From contig JAUNIS010000006.1 of assembly GCA_030523325.1 (NCBI GenBank), positions 1 through 64,000 of the forward strand: a stretch of 64,000 nucleotides of DNA. Direction: 5' to 3'. Every line of letters starts with the position of its first letter. Within the stretch, counting starts at the first letter, position 1. Both the position numbers and the translations under genes were made by a program. The DNA is from Phascolarctobacterium sp. (GTDB lineage: Bacteria > Bacillota > Negativicutes > Acidaminococcales > Acidaminococcaceae). Below, piece by piece: positions 1 to 9,445 of this stretch. The notes under the pieces are model-generated. The model was not told the DNA's origin. It made no database searches and worked only from the letters and a program-made list of their open reading frames with translations.

Positions 1-96
1 TTCAAGTGAGTTAATTAATGCAAGTGTTCAATTTGGACTTGCAATTTACCAAAAATTTTTATTAAAATATTCTTGGAAAAACATTTTGCAATACTT

Positions 97-125
97 TTGC
101 CACAATTAACAACTATACTTATTAT
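97..125 (+). promoter_or_regulatory. Predicted sigma-A promoter for the DUF805 gene
   Basis: TTGCCA and TATTAT hexamers are separated by 17 bp, about 130 bp upstream of the DUF805 start. The rest of the first 250 bases is AT-rich and shows no gene. Confidence 0.5.
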
Positions 126-252
126 AGTTAAGTGAATGCATTAACAAGCTTGCAAAATTTTTCGCAGATGTGCGTGACTAAGCACAGGCAATTCATAAAA
201 TAATGTTGAAACGCATATGAATTTTTCACTTGCGCTATGGGAGGAAAAAGAA

Positions 253-642
253 ATGTTTTATGATGCAGCAGCAACCAATGCCGGTTTATTTAGCAAATTA
301 GGTCTTCTTTCTGCCAATGGCCGTCGCGGTCGTTTAGATTATTTAATTATGGCTATTGTCCTCGACATTTTGTGCGGCATCTTCGCCGGTCCAAGCATTA
401 TTGGTTCTGTTTTTGGCTTGCTTATCGGCTTTGCCATGTTCAATAATTACGCGAAACGTTTCCACGATTTAAACAAACCAACTATGTGGGCCATTGGTTT
501 CGTGCTCTTAAACTTAATTCCTGTATTCTTGCCCGAGCTAAATATTTGGCTCCGTGGTGCGATTGTCTTCTGCACTAAGATTTATCTGCTCTTCTTCTCT
601 GGTACAAGCGGTGACAACGACTACGGCCCTGAACCTAAATAA
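253..642 (+). CDS. DUF805 family small inner-membrane protein
   Basis: A 129-residue protein of the DUF805 family. The features are the early NGRRGRLDY stretch, two or three hydrophobic segments after it (roughly residues 30-60 and 80-115), the conserved KRFHDLNKP motif between them, and the acidic GDNDYGPEP tail typical of the family. The longest frame begins at 217, but GGGAGGAAAAAG lies just before the ATG at 253, so the inner start is preferred. No enzymatic role is known for the family; DUF805 proteins are small envelope proteins. It stands alone between its own promoter and a strong terminator. Confidence 0.85.
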   Translation: MFYDAAATNAGLFSKLGLLSANGRRGRLDYLIMAIVLDILCGIFAGPSIIGSVFGLLIGFAMFNNYAKRFHDLNKPTMWAIGFVLLNLIPVFLPELNIWLRGAIVFCTKIYLLFFSGTSGDNDYGPEPK

Positions 643-656
643 AAAATTTCGCAAAC

Positions 657-713
657 AAAAACACCTTTATCGACATTGACGAAAACAATGACGATAAAGG
701 TGTAATTTTTTTT
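657..713. terminator. Bidirectional terminator between DUF805 and the DUF3791/DUF3990 cassette
   Basis: The 12-bp inverted repeat ACACCTTTATCG/CGATAAAGGTGT is followed by eight T on the plus strand; A-rich sequence lies on the other side. It separates two convergent units. Confidence 0.85.
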
Positions 714-738
714 AATTATATTAAGCAAAGCAGAGAAA

Positions 739-975
739 CTAAACGTCGAAACCTTTTTCTCGATAATATTCATCAACAATAAATTCAGCGCTTTCACTCC
801 ACATAACTGTTTGTGGATTTTGCACGCACCAATACGTTCTAGTCTTAGCAAACGATGCATAAGCCTCGTCGAAGGAAATTTTTTCTTTGCTCGCTATCAA
901 CTCTATAACTGCACGTAATTTTTCATAAACGTCCAGCGTTATATCCATCCCATTATAAATATACTTAGAGGTCAA
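739..975 (-). CDS. DUF3791-like small protein (putative antitoxin-like partner)
   Basis: A 78-residue acidic protein with the helix-rich DUF3791 look: a central helix (residues 15-30) and a C-terminal block SAEFIVDEYYREKG. The start is TTG at 975, set by AAGGAGG seven bases upstream, and it overlaps the last 11 bp of the DUF3990 gene in another frame. It is the third gene of a tightly overlapping cassette. DUF3791 and DUF3990 proteins are commonly encoded side by side, which suggests an interaction such as toxin neutralisation; that role is inferred. It is a divergent paralogue of the gene at 1450-1668. Confidence 0.65.
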   Translation of the reverse strand: MTSKYIYNGMDITLDVYEKLRAVIELIASKEKISFDEAYASFAKTRTYWCVQNPQTVMWSESAEFIVDEYYREKGFDV

Positions 976-1453
976 CCTTATGCCTCCTTTGTAATTTTAT
1001 GAATTCCAATGCCTTTGCCGTATTTAAGCACACTTGATCGTTTACCTTAAAATAGGCTAAACGTTTCAGAGCTTCCTCTGCGTCATAAACGCCATTAATA
1101 TAACGATTAACCGTGAGCATTGTATTATCATTAGCAACAGGACCGATTACAACATCAAAATTATGCTGCACTCCTCCCTGAACTCGGTTTAACTTTATAA
1201 AATCAAGCCATTCTTCATTCAGACCAAGAAATTCTTTAATCTTTAGCGAAGAATCGAAAGCAAATTCGTAAACGTATACATAGCCACATTCACATCCGTT
1301 TCTAATAGAGATATTTCTTGCCCACGCTTCTGCCTGCGATACTATGGTGGTAGTATAAAAACCCTTGCCAAAGTCACGTTTATCCTTTGACTTATTTAAA
1401 TCAATTTCATCAAACAGATATGATGTTCCATGGTAAACAATGATCTTCTTCAT
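965..1453 (-). CDS. DUF3990 family protein, ADP-ribosyltransferase-like putative toxin
   Basis: A 162-residue protein matching DUF3990. It begins with the ART-like strand VYHGTS (residues 6-11), followed by DFGKGFYTT (about 27-35) and an alanine/tryptophan helix (QAEAWA). This H...Y arrangement is like the HYE class of ADP-ribosyltransferase folds, so NAD-dependent modification of a target is plausible but unproven. ATG at 1453 overlaps the upstream DUF3791 stop (ATGA) with GCGAGGTAGC as ribosome-binding site, so translation is coupled. The two flanking DUF3791-like genes make this look like a three-gene toxin-antitoxin cassette. Confidence 0.75.
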   Translation of the reverse strand: MKKIIVYHGTSYLFDEIDLNKSKDKRDFGKGFYTTTIVSQAEAWARNISIRNGCECGYVYVYEFAFDSSLKIKEFLGLNEEWLDFIKLNRVQGGVQHNFDVVIGPVANDNTMLTVNRYINGVYDAEEALKRLAYFKVNDQVCLNTAKALEFIKLQRRHKVDL

Positions 1454-1668
1454 GCTACCTCGCTCCGTAAAACATCCTCTGCAAATTCTACTGCGTCGTC
1501 GAAATCTAACATATGAAGGACTTCATACTGAGAACGTAACAGACTGAAGAGATTATGTTTAGCAAAAATTTGCAGAGCTTTTTCCGTTGACATTTTATGT
1601 TTGAGAGCATATTGTTCGACAGTAGCCACAAAAATCAGGTTGCTATCTTTAATAGCTTGTTCAGACAT
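1450..1668 (-). CDS. DUF3791 family small protein (putative antitoxin-like partner)
   Basis: A 72-residue protein, first gene of the cassette. It is almost all helix, with a FVATVEQYALKHKMS helix and a C-terminal acidic stretch (DDAVEFAEDVL), as in DUF3791. The ATG at 1668 is preceded by AAGGAGGTGACAGTT; a longer GTG start at 1677 lies inside that ribosome-binding site and is rejected. Its stop overlaps the DUF3990 start by four bases. Antitoxin or partner function is inference from family co-occurrence. Confidence 0.75.
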   Translation of the reverse strand: MSEQAIKDSNLIFVATVEQYALKHKMSTEKALQIFAKHNLFSLLRSQYEVLHMLDFDDAVEFAEDVLRSEVA

Positions 1669-1740
1669 AACTGTCACCTCCTTGTATTTAGATAATTATA
1701 TCATTGCTTAAATAAAAAATAAAGAATGCTATACAAAATG

Positions 1741-1778
1741 AAAAAACTGCAATTATCCAAGCGGCATGCAGTTTTTTT
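1741..1778 (-). terminator. Terminator downstream of the tannase-family gene
   Basis: On the minus strand an AAAAACTGCA/TGCAGTTTTT inverted repeat with a 15-base loop ends in a T run, 13 bp past the esterase stop codon. Confidence 0.75.
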
Positions 1779-1790
1779 ATTAACTTTGAG

Positions 1791-3212
1791 TTATTGAAAT
1801 GCTTTAACTATTTGAGTTCTTCCTTTAGTCTTTTCGTTTTGATCGATGGCGATAAATTCTTCCGGAGCTTTGTCCGTCTCCACCCATTTGTCGAGGGCAG
1901 CAAGCAAATCCGCATGCATATCGAAGACCTCGCCGTAATCATGAGCAAAGCCGGGGAACAAAAATAATTTGATAAAATTATTTTCCTGCTCGCCTAAATA
2001 ATTGCAAACTTTTTTGTAATAATCAATGGTAGCATGCAAGGTTAAGAGTTGATCGTTTGTTCCTTGAAACATTAAAACCTTACCACCGCGAGCAGAGAAA
2101 ATATCTAATTTGTAATTGGTTGCATCCATAATCTCAGATAGCCGTAAAACCTCTTCTCGATGCTGCTTGTAATCGAAAAGCTTAGTATCATAGCCTGCGT
2201 CTTTCATAATTTGAAAGCGCACAATCTGATCTACAGTTTTTGCAAAGAGACCATCCCTCGCTCCAGGAATTTTCCCAAAAGGATGCATCTTATGATCGCA
2301 GAACTGTTGCACAATGCTAAAGCCCTGCTGCCTCTTTACTCCATTAGCAAGTTCAAAAGCAAATTCCATGGGCTCGTAAAAATTTTTGAGTGCGGCAATT
2401 TGTTTTTCATTGAAGACCTTGCTCATCCTCTTAAGTGCCTCATCTTTTAAAGCATCACACGCATAAAAGTCTCGCACCAATCCGTCTTTCATGCAACCTT
2501 TTTCCTCACAAAGCTCTTGTACGATTTTGTATGCCTCGATAAATTCCGTAGCCGAGAGAAAACCTTCTGGACCAAGCTCATCCATTGCCTGCATATTGCG
2601 ATAATCCGTTAAAATTTTTGGCACCCAATTGTAGACCGGATAACCAACTAAAAGGCCGTCGTAATCCTTGGGATAGCGCTGAGCACACATGAGTGCTTCC
2701 CGTCCGCCATTGCTTGAGCCAGCAAAGAAAATCTTGTCAGCTGTGCACCCATAAAAATTTTGCAAGATGTAAACGGCGGCGTCTTTCGTCTTCTTAATAT
2801 GCTCATGACCGAAATTTCGCAAACACTCTTCATTAAGAGCCCAGTCCAAATCCCAAAAGAAGGTGTTGATATGCCCACTGTCACTTCCACAGGTTGCATA
2901 ACCCCTAGCAAGAGGTGTTTTATACGCGGGCTTTTCACCACACACTGCCCCGAGTCCAGAAATTAAATGACCGTTAAAGCCTCCTCCTCCGAATTGAACC
3001 AGCTTACCATTCCAGCCAAGAGGAAGATTTACCTCAAAATTTATCACAGGAGCGTTTTTATCAACAGGAAGAATTTTTCCTAAAACCTTATAAAATTTTA
3101 AATTATTTAAGCCTTCCACATTTTTTAATTCAACGCTAAGAATTTTCGCGCCATTTGTTGGCAATTCAAACGCGGAAGCGGGAATAAATTTTTCTTCTAG
3201 CATATCAAACAC
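1791..3212 (-). CDS. Tannase/feruloyl esterase family alpha/beta hydrolase
   Basis: A 473-residue serine hydrolase of the tannase/feruloyl-esterase family (PF07519 type). The GGGGFNGHL oxyanion region is near residues 76-84, the nucleophile elbow is GSSNGGR near 165-171, the acid is in GTNDQLL near 384-390, and the catalytic histidine is in GFAHDYGE near 420-427. The family cleaves esters of gallic, ferulic or similar phenolic acids; the substrate here is not predictable. No signal peptide is visible, so it is probably cytoplasmic. The start is uncertain: GTG at 3212 or ATG at 3203, and neither has a clear Shine-Dalgarno. It lies after a hairpin terminating the vanZ unit, so it may be transcribed on its own. 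Confidence 0.8.
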   Translation of the reverse strand: MFDMLEEKFIPASAFELPTNGAKILSVELKNVEGLNNLKFYKVLGKILPVDKNAPVINFEVNLPLGWNGKLVQFGGGGFNGHLISGLGAVCGEKPAYKTPLARGYATCGSDSGHINTFFWDLDWALNEECLRNFGHEHIKKTKDAAVYILQNFYGCTADKIFFAGSSNGGREALMCAQRYPKDYDGLLVGYPVYNWVPKILTDYRNMQAMDELGPEGFLSATEFIEAYKIVQELCEEKGCMKDGLVRDFYACDALKDEALKRMSKVFNEKQIAALKNFYEPMEFAFELANGVKRQQGFSIVQQFCDHKMHPFGKIPGARDGLFAKTVDQIVRFQIMKDAGYDTKLFDYKQHREEVLRLSEIMDATNYKLDIFSARGGKVLMFQGTNDQLLTLHATIDYYKKVCNYLGEQENNFIKLFLFPGFAHDYGEVFDMHADLLAALDKWVETDKAPEEFIAIDQNEKTKGRTQIVKAFQ

Positions 3213-3215
3213 AAT

Positions 3216-3245
3216 TTAAAGGCGGGACTCATGACGAGTCCCGCA
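3216..3245. terminator. Hairpin terminator between vanZ and the esterase gene
   Basis: GCGGGACTC and GAGTCCCGC form a 9-bp GC-rich stem with a five-base loop just after the vanZ stop. The following T tract is short, so termination may be partial. Confidence 0.55.
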
Positions 3246-3248
3246 AAT

Positions 3249-3671
3249 TTATTTAGACCAATAATAAATACGATACATGAGCCAAGCACAAAAGGCAGCA
3301 GAAAAATCTAAAAGCACATCGGTAATCTGCGAGGAACGACCTTGGCTATGCAATTGAATGAATTCATCTAAAACAGCAGTGAAAAGACAAAGGAAAAGAA
3401 TATAACCAGATGACATGTTTGCGCTAACATAAAAGGAGCTGTAGGTTTTGCACCAAAGATAGGCAAGCAAAAGGAATTCTAAAAAATGCGCTAGTTTACG
3501 AATCGTGTACTCGGGGTTTGCGCCCAGGGAAAAGCCTGCAGCATTACAAAAACCAACGAGCATATCTGCAAGACCACGGCTTACCTGTCCATTCACAGCC
3601 ATGGGCTGACTAGAGATATAAAATATGCCAACGGTTAAGCCTAAAGTTAAAAGCAACCATAAATATTTCAT
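3249..3671 (-). CDS. VanZ family membrane protein
   Basis: A 140-residue protein with four hydrophobic segments and the VanZ signature: SSQP after the first helix (residues 20-23), RKLAHFLEFLLLAYL (about 59-73) and DEFIQLHSQGRSSQITDVLLD (about 106-126). VanZ proteins sit in the membrane; the namesake gives low-level teicoplanin resistance and many homologues have no known role. It starts at 3671 after AAGAGGTAGCT and follows folD by nine bases, so it is the last gene of the trmB-ftsW-ftsI-fhs-folD run. Confidence 0.85.
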   Translation of the reverse strand: MKYLWLLLTLGLTVGIFYISSQPMAVNGQVSRGLADMLVGFCNAAGFSLGANPEYTIRKLAHFLEFLLLAYLWCKTYSSFYVSANMSSGYILFLCLFTAVLDEFIQLHSQGRSSQITDVLLDFSAAFCAWLMYRIYYWSK

Positions 3672-3680
3672 AGCTACCTC

Positions 3681-4511
3681 TTATAAATTACGAACTAATG
3701 CGTCCATAACCATCATATTGCTGACAACTCCGACTCCGCCTGGAACAGGAGTAAAAGCACTTGCCTTTTCTTCGCAAGCTGGATCCACATCACCGCAAAG
3801 CTTGCCGTCCACCATGTTAATACCAACATCGACAATGACAGCACCTTCTTTAACCATGTCAGGTGTAACAAAGCCTGCTTTACCAACAGCAGCAACAATA
3901 ATATCCGCTTGCCTTAAAATTTCTGGCAAATTTTTCGTACGTGAATGACAAATGGTCACGGTGCAATTTTGCTGTAGGAGTAACATGCTAACGGGCTTGC
4001 CGACAACATTAGAACGACCAATGACAACTGCGTGCTTACCCGCTAGCTCAATGCCATAATAATTTAAAATAGCCATACAAGAACGAGGAGTACAAGCTGC
4101 GTAACGACTACGACCTAGAAAAACTTCGCCTGCATTAACAACGTTTAAACAATCAACATCTTTTTCTGCTTTTAAGGCTGCACCAATTTCGTCATCATTG
4201 ATATGCTTGGGCATGGGCATCATCGGGAGAATGCCAGTAATTTCTTCATCTCCATTCAATGACTCGATGCAAGCAATGACTTCTTCTTGTGTCGTTGTAG
4301 CTGGCAAAAGAATTTCTTTCGCTTTGCCGCCCAAGGATTCGACAAGCTTAACTAAGCGCCCCTTGTAAACGTGGGACGCAGGGTCATCACCAACAATGAC
4401 AATGGCAAGAGTTACCTCAATGCCTTGAGCTTTTGCTTCGGCAATTTTTGTTTCTAAAGCCGTGCGATAAACATCAGCAACAATTTTGCCTTTCATTAAA
4501 ACATCGGACAT
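3681..4511 (-). CDS. folD: Bifunctional methylenetetrahydrofolate dehydrogenase/cyclohydrolase FolD
   Basis: A 276-residue FolD, slightly shorter than the usual 280-290. It interconverts 5,10-methylene-THF, 5,10-methenyl-THF and 10-formyl-THF in the cytosol. Visible features are the YKGRLVK substrate loop (residues 49-55; the family has YxxxK here), PMPKHI near 98-103, the cofactor motif VIGRSNVVGKP near 162-172 and the C-terminal PVPGGVGVVSNMM. AAGGAGAAAAATT precedes the ATG. It lies directly downstream of fhs, so formate assimilation and methylene-THF production are co-transcribed. Confidence 0.97.
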   Translation of the reverse strand: MSDVLMKGKIVADVYRTALETKIAEAKAQGIEVTLAIVIVGDDPASHVYKGRLVKLVESLGGKAKEILLPATTTQEEVIACIESLNGDEEITGILPMMPMPKHINDDEIGAALKAEKDVDCLNVVNAGEVFLGRSRYAACTPRSCMAILNYYGIELAGKHAVVIGRSNVVGKPVSMLLLQQNCTVTICHSRTKNLPEILRQADIIVAAVGKAGFVTPDMVKEGAVIVDVGINMVDGKLCGDVDPACEEKASAFTPVPGGVGVVSNMMVMDALVRNL

Positions 4512-4522
4512 AATTTTTCTCC

Positions 4523-6193
4523 TTAGAACAGACCAGAAATGACGCCTTCATCGGATACATCAATTTTTTCTGCAGCCGGAACCTTTGGTAAGCCAGGCAT
4601 GGTCATGATATCGCCAGTGAGTACAACAACAAAGCCTGCGCCTGCGCTAATGCGACAATTTTTTATAGTAATTTTAAAACCAGTAGGACGACCTAAAAGA
4701 GCAGGATCATCGGAAAAAGAATATTGAGTCTTCGCCATGCAAATCGGCAGGTTACCGTAACCCATTGACTCAAATTCAGCCAAAGCTTTATCAGCTTCTT
4801 TCGTATAATTAACTCCGTCTGCTCCATAAATTTCTTTAGCAACGGTTTCAATTTTAGCTTTTAAGGGCATATCTAATTCGTAAATGGGTTTGAAATGAGC
4901 TTCGCCAGATTCACAAAGACGTACAACCTCTTTGGCTAGCTCAACTCCGCCTTCACCTCCGCGAGCAAATACGTCGGACAAAGCAACATTTACTCCATGA
5001 TTTGCGCAGTGAGAACGAATCGCCTCTAGTTCTTCAGGAGTATCTTGCGCGAAAATGTTAATGGCAACAACCATAGGCACGTGATACTTTTTTATATTTT
5101 CGATATGTTTTTCTAGATTAACGATGCCCTTCTTAACTGCATCTACGTTAGGAGTAACAAGATTTGTTTTAGGAACACCGCCATGCATTTTCAAAGCACG
5201 AACTGTTGCAACAATAACAACTGCATCAGGCTTTAAGCCAGCATAACGACATTTAATGTCGAAAAATTTTTCTGCACCAAGGTCAGCGCCAAAGCCAGCT
5301 TCGGTAATTGTATAATCTGCGAGCTTCATGGCTGTCTTTGTTGCTATGACAGAATTGCAGCCGTGCGCAATATTTGCGAAGGGACCGCCATGAATAATTG
5401 CCGGAACATTTTCCAAGGTTTGCACCAAATTAGGTTTAACTGCATCCTTTAAAAGAGCAGCCATTGCCCCATGAGCTTTGATTTGACCAGCGGTAACAGG
5501 CTTGCCAGCATAATCGTAAGCCACGATAATTTTAGAAAGCCTTTCCTTAAGATCGTGCAAGCTATTTGCGAGGCAAAGGATAGCCATGACTTCAGATGCG
5601 ACAGTAATATCAAAGCCATCTTGACGAGGAACGCCATGAGCCTTGCCGCCTAAACCAACAACGATTTGACGCAACTCGCGATCGTTCATGTCAACAACAC
5701 GTTTCCAAACAATGCGACGAGGATCGATATTTAAGGCATTGCCTTGTTGAATATGATTATCAAGCATTGCACTTAAGAGCATATGTGCAGAAGTAATAGC
5801 GTGAAAGTCCCCAGTAAAATGCAGATTAATATCTTCCATAGGAACAACTTGTGAGTAACCACCTCCAGCTGCCCCACCCTTAATACCCATGCAAGGACCA
5901 AGAGATGGCTCACGTAAAGCAACCAAAACTTTTTTATCAATCTTGGCTAAGCCTTGAGCCAAACCAACTGTTGTGGTAGATTTGCCTTCGCCGGCTGGAG
6001 TCGGAGTAATTGCAGTAACTAATACCAGTTTGCCAGCCTTTTCGTTTTCCATACGACGAATTAAATCCATGGATAATTTTGCTTTGTATTTGCCGTAAAG
6101 CTCCAAGTCATCTTCATGAATACCAATCTTCGCAGCTACATCAATAATTTTTTGCATTTTCGCTTGTTGAGCAATTTCGATATCGGATAACAT
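4523..6193 (-). CDS. fhs: Formate-tetrahydrofolate ligase
   Basis: A 556-residue protein of normal length. It makes 10-formyl-THF from formate, THF and ATP. The P-loop [10 protein letters not shown] is near residues 65-74 and the family block [15 protein letters not shown] near 124-138. The longer reading frame starts seven codons earlier, but GAGGAGAATTTAC immediately before ATG 6193 fixes the start. Fhs plus FolD is the methyl-branch entry used by acetogens and by many anaerobes that use formate for purines; no other Wood-Ljungdahl gene is in the window. Confidence 0.97.
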   Translation of the reverse strand: MLSDIEIAQQAKMQKIIDVAAKIGIHEDDLELYGKYKAKLSMDLIRRMENEKAGKLVLVTAITPTPAGEGKSTTTVGLAQGLAKIDKKVLVALREPSLGPCMGIKGGAAGGGYSQVVPMEDINLHFTGDFHAITSAHMLLSAMLDNHIQQGNALNIDPRRIVWKRVVDMNDRELRQIVVGLGGKAHGVPRQDGFDITVASEVMAILCLANSLHDLKERLSKIIVAYDYAGKPVTAGQIKAHGAMAALLKDAVKPNLVQTLENVPAIIHGGPFANIAHGCNSVIATKTAMKLADYTITEAGFGADLGAEKFFDIKCRYAGLKPDAVVIVATVRALKMHGGVPKTNLVTPNVDAVKKGIVNLEKHIENIKKYHVPMVVAINIFAQDTPEELEAIRSHCANHGVNVALSDVFARGGEGGVELAKEVVRLCESGEAHFKPIYELDMPLKAKIETVAKEIYGADGVNYTKEADKALAEFESMGYGNLPICMAKTQYSFSDDPALLGRPTGFKITIKNCRISAGAGFVVVLTGDIMTMPGLPKVPAAEKIDVSDEGVISGLF

Positions 6194-6232
6194 GTAAATT
6201 CTCCTCTTCCTCATATAATAAATATAATGAAT

Positions 6233-8251
6233 TTAGTTGAACCAAATTTCTACCGTTGTGTTTTCGTCAACCTCTTGACCAGGAGCCGGCTTTTGATTAT
6301 ACGCCTCGCCACTGCCGTAAGGCTTGAGCTTCAAATGACCTTTTTGCAAAAGTTCTTGTACGTTACGCATATCCAAGCCTTTGAAGTCCGGTAATTTAAT
6401 CTTGCCATTGGGCAAAATATTTATTTGAGGAATTTTTACGGCTTGCTTTTTCTTAGTGCCAAGACTATTTGCTTCGTCAAGACTTCTTAAGCCTTCGTTA
6501 GATGACGGTTGAATACCTTTGGCAACCAAAACCTGTTGCAATGTCGATTTAAACACAGGAGCTGCTACTTGACTGCCGTAAATGGATTTACCGCGAGGAG
6601 TATCGAGCATGACAATCATAGAATATTTAGGCTTATCAGCAGGAACAAAACCTACGAAAGAGGCAATGTACTGACCTTCAGCATAACCACCGCTTGCAGA
6701 AATTTTTTGTGCGGTACCAGTTTTACCTGCAATACGATAGCCTTTAATGCTTGCTCGTTTGCCGCCGCCTGATGCAACTACTGCTTCCATCATATTTCGC
6801 ATTTGCTCGGCTATTTGAGGAGTAATCATGTTGCGAACAACCTTCTTGTGTCCTTCGCGAATAATTTCTCCGTTAGGAGCCACAATACGTTTAACAATAT
6901 ATGGCTGCAATAATTCACCACCATTAGCAATTGCAGAGATTGCACGCAAAACTTGAATCGGTGTAACAGCAATACCTTGACCGATACTCATAGTCGCGAT
7001 ATCGGGTTGCCACATATCCTCGGCCTTGTAAAGAATGCCGCTCTCTTCACCAGGCAAGTCTATTCCTGTCTCGGTACCAAAACCAAATTTTTTTGAATAA
7101 TCGATCATGCGCTTCGCCCCAAGCTCCATGCCAACTTGAACCATAATTGTATTAATGGACCATTTAATTGCATCTGAGAAGGGGACATAACCCATACCCT
7201 CTCCGTCCCAGTTTTGAATAACACGGTCAGCGATACGAATGGAGCCGGCGTCATTAAACATGGTACCAGGACCAATGGTTCCTTCACTAAGTCCCATGCA
7301 ACCAACAAGGGGCTTGAAAACGGAACCTGGTTCGTAAATCATGCTGATGGATTTATTAACCCAAGACTCTTGCGAATATTCTCCGTAATTATTTGGATCA
7401 AAGGTAGGACGTGAAACCATGCCTAAAATTTCTCCAGTGTATGGATCCATAATTACGGCTGCCGCACCTCGTGCGTTAGTTCTTGCCATAGCATCGTCCA
7501 TAGCTTCTTCAAGAGCATATTGAATTTTACTATCAAGCGTCAAATAAACAGTGGATAATTTTGTGGTATCAACGCGGTCATTCTTTTCAGAACCATCGCC
7601 ATAAATTTGTGTACCACCACGGTCTGTGTTCATAGTCTTATGAACTCTCGCTCCACGCAAAATAGAGTCGAGCTCAGCCTCAATACCGTAAACACCTTTA
7701 TCTTCATCGCCAACAAACCCGAGGACTTGCGCAGCAACACGTTTTTTAGTATAGTATCGTTTGCTCTCTTCCTCGTAGTAAAAACCAGGAATTGGATCCT
7801 TATCGTTATTAATAATAGCGTCGACTTTTTCAAAAACATCCTGGTCCATAGCTCTTGCTACGCGCAGGTAACGTCTATCGGGCTCACTGAAATCCTTCAG
7901 CAATTCCTCCTTGCTGATTTTTAAAATAGGTGCAAGCTTTTCGGCTGCTTCTAAACGATAATTTCTTTCGGGATGACGTTCGCTGTACATCATCTTCGGA
8001 TCGGCTATTAAAGTTTTAGCAATTAAGCTGACAGCTAATTCATCGCCGTTGCGATCCATAATTTTGCCGCGAGGCGTGAATCTTTCTTCTTTAGCAACCA
8101 ATTGTTGTTCGAGACGAGCTTTCATCTCTTCGCCACGGAAAAATTGTACCCAAATAAGTCTGAGCACAACAGCTCCAAACATAACGAAGATAATCATGAG
8201 CATAAACGCGCCACGTTTTTTACCATCCTTAATAGTAAATGGACCTTTCAT
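6233..8251 (-). CDS. ftsI: Septal penicillin-binding protein (FtsI/SpoVD class) with one PASTA domain
   Basis: A 672-residue class B PBP, the transpeptidase that crosslinks septal peptidoglycan with its SEDS partner FtsW. There is one N-terminal membrane anchor (residues 14-36), the RGKIMDRNG dimerisation-domain motif near 61, then a transpeptidase domain with S310-x-x-K (GSVFKP), S365-I-N and K510-TGT. A single C-terminal PASTA domain covers about 618-672, which is a Firmicutes/SpoVD-like trait. ATG 8251 overlaps the ftsW stop (TAATG) and has GGGAGG eight bases upstream; the GTG nine bases earlier is inside the ribosome-binding site. Confidence 0.93.
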   Translation of the reverse strand: MKGPFTIKDGKKRGAFMLMIIFVMFGAVVLRLIWVQFFRGEEMKARLEQQLVAKEERFTPRGKIMDRNGDELAVSLIAKTLIADPKMMYSERHPERNYRLEAAEKLAPILKISKEELLKDFSEPDRRYLRVARAMDQDVFEKVDAIINNDKDPIPGFYYEEESKRYYTKKRVAAQVLGFVGDEDKGVYGIEAELDSILRGARVHKTMNTDRGGTQIYGDGSEKNDRVDTTKLSTVYLTLDSKIQYALEEAMDDAMARTNARGAAAVIMDPYTGEILGMVSRPTFDPNNYGEYSQESWVNKSISMIYEPGSVFKPLVGCMGLSEGTIGPGTMFNDAGSIRIADRVIQNWDGEGMGYVPFSDAIKWSINTIMVQVGMELGAKRMIDYSKKFGFGTETGIDLPGEESGILYKAEDMWQPDIATMSIGQGIAVTPIQVLRAISAIANGGELLQPYIVKRIVAPNGEIIREGHKKVVRNMITPQIAEQMRNMMEAVVASGGGKRASIKGYRIAGKTGTAQKISASGGYAEGQYIASFVGFVPADKPKYSMIVMLDTPRGKSIYGSQVAAPVFKSTLQQVLVAKGIQPSSNEGLRSLDEANSLGTKKKQAVKIPQINILPNGKIKLPDFKGLDMRNVQELLQKGHLKLKPYGSGEAYNQKPAPGQEVDENTTVEIWFN

Positions 8252-9435
8252 TAGTTCCACCTCCCTTGATAAACGTGAATGCTTTCACGTCTTTCTTCAG
8301 GAGTCATGCTTTCTAATTTTTGCTCAGCCAACTCTTCGTCATATATAGAAAGGAACAAACCAATCGCAATCATGCTGACAGCCATAGAAGAACCACCATA
8401 AGAAATAAAAGGCAAAGGTACACCAATTACTGGAAAGAGACCAGTAACCATACACATATTTGATGCAGCCTGACCCACAACTAAAAAGGTGATACCGTAA
8501 GCTAAAAGAAAAGCTTTCGAATTTTTTATCTCGCGACATACTCTAACGAAAGCAAAAGTTAGAATTACATAGGCAACGATTAAAGCTAAAGCTCCGAGAA
8601 AACCATTTTCTTGACAGAAAATTGCAAAAGCAAAATCGGTATGGGCCTCTGGTAAGTACCAGAATTTACCAATGCCTTGTCCCCATTCCATGCCTGTGAG
8701 CCCACCACTGCCGATAGCGATAAGACTTTGCACCATTTGATAGCCATTACCCAAAGGATCGTTAAAAGGATTCAACCAATTTTGAACACGTTCTAAACGA
8801 TAAGGCGAAATAATTATAGCCATAGCTGCACCAACTACAGCTACACCAATAATTCCAAAAATTTCTTTCGTATTAACGCCAGCCAAAATATACATAGCCA
8901 AAACAAGAGCAATGACGATACTCATGGTCCCCATATCGGGCTGCCTCAAAATCAAATAAGCTTGAACAAACATCATTACAAATGCCTTGGTACTTGGCCA
9001 TTGAAACAAAGTGATTTTTCTGCCTCGGTCCATACGGCTGCCTAGCAGACTCGCACAAAGCATGATGCCTAAGAGCTTAGAAAATTCTGAAGGCTGAATA
9101 GAAATCGGTCCTAGGAAAATCCAACGAGCCGCACCATTAATACGATGCCCAGCAAAGTGAATAAACACGAGCATCGCTAGTGTCAGCCAGAAAAGTGGCG
9201 TCAACCATGTGCTTTTCAAAAAATTTTTATAGCCTATACGCTTTGTTAAAAACATAGCGATAAGTCCCACAATACTAAAGGCAGCGTATCTAATGAGAAA
9301 GCCATAGCTTGCTTTATTAACAAAAGTAGCCGAAAACACATTAATGCCGCCGACGACCATGATAAAGAAAACCACGATTACGATACATTGCTTGGGATTA
9401 TCAAAGAGAAGATATTTTTTATCCATAAAATACAC
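8251..9435 (-). CDS. ftsW: SEDS-family peptidoglycan glycosyltransferase FtsW
   Basis: A 394-residue polytopic membrane protein with about ten hydrophobic segments. It carries the SEDS C-terminal signature GVPLPFISYGGSS and the LGNGYQMVQS/GQGIGK loop. FtsW polymerises glycan strands at the septum together with the adjacent class B PBP. FtsW rather than RodA is favoured by the overlapping ftsI. The first GTG (9435) and the ATG three codons later (9426) are both possible; neither has a strong Shine-Dalgarno. It lies 10 bp after trmB. Confidence 0.92.
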   Translation of the reverse strand: MYFMDKKYLLFDNPKQCIVIVVFFIMVVGGINVFSATFVNKASYGFLIRYAAFSIVGLIAMFLTKRIGYKNFLKSTWLTPLFWLTLAMLVFIHFAGHRINGAARWIFLGPISIQPSEFSKLLGIMLCASLLGSRMDRGRKITLFQWPSTKAFVMMFVQAYLILRQPDMGTMSIVIALVLAMYILAGVNTKEIFGIIGVAVVGAAMAIIISPYRLERVQNWLNPFNDPLGNGYQMVQSLIAIGSGGLTGMEWGQGIGKFWYLPEAHTDFAFAIFCQENGFLGALALIVAYVILTFAFVRVCREIKNSKAFLLAYGITFLVVGQAASNMCMVTGLFPVIGVPLPFISYGGSSMAVSMIAIGLFLSIYDEELAEQKLESMTPEERRESIHVYQGRWN

Positions 9436-9445
9436 CCAGGAAATT

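Noticed and set aside
621..860. Minus-strand 79-codon frame overlapping the DUF3791-like gene and terminator
   Set aside because: It runs through a terminator hairpin and opposes the better-supported frame 739-975.
2648..2941. Frame inside the tannase gene in another register
   Set aside because: Shadow of the conserved esterase; no ribosome-binding site or family.
4511..6240. Tetrahydrofolate riboswitch before fhs/folD
   Set aside because: The spacers are 11-39 bp and hold only ribosome-binding sites.
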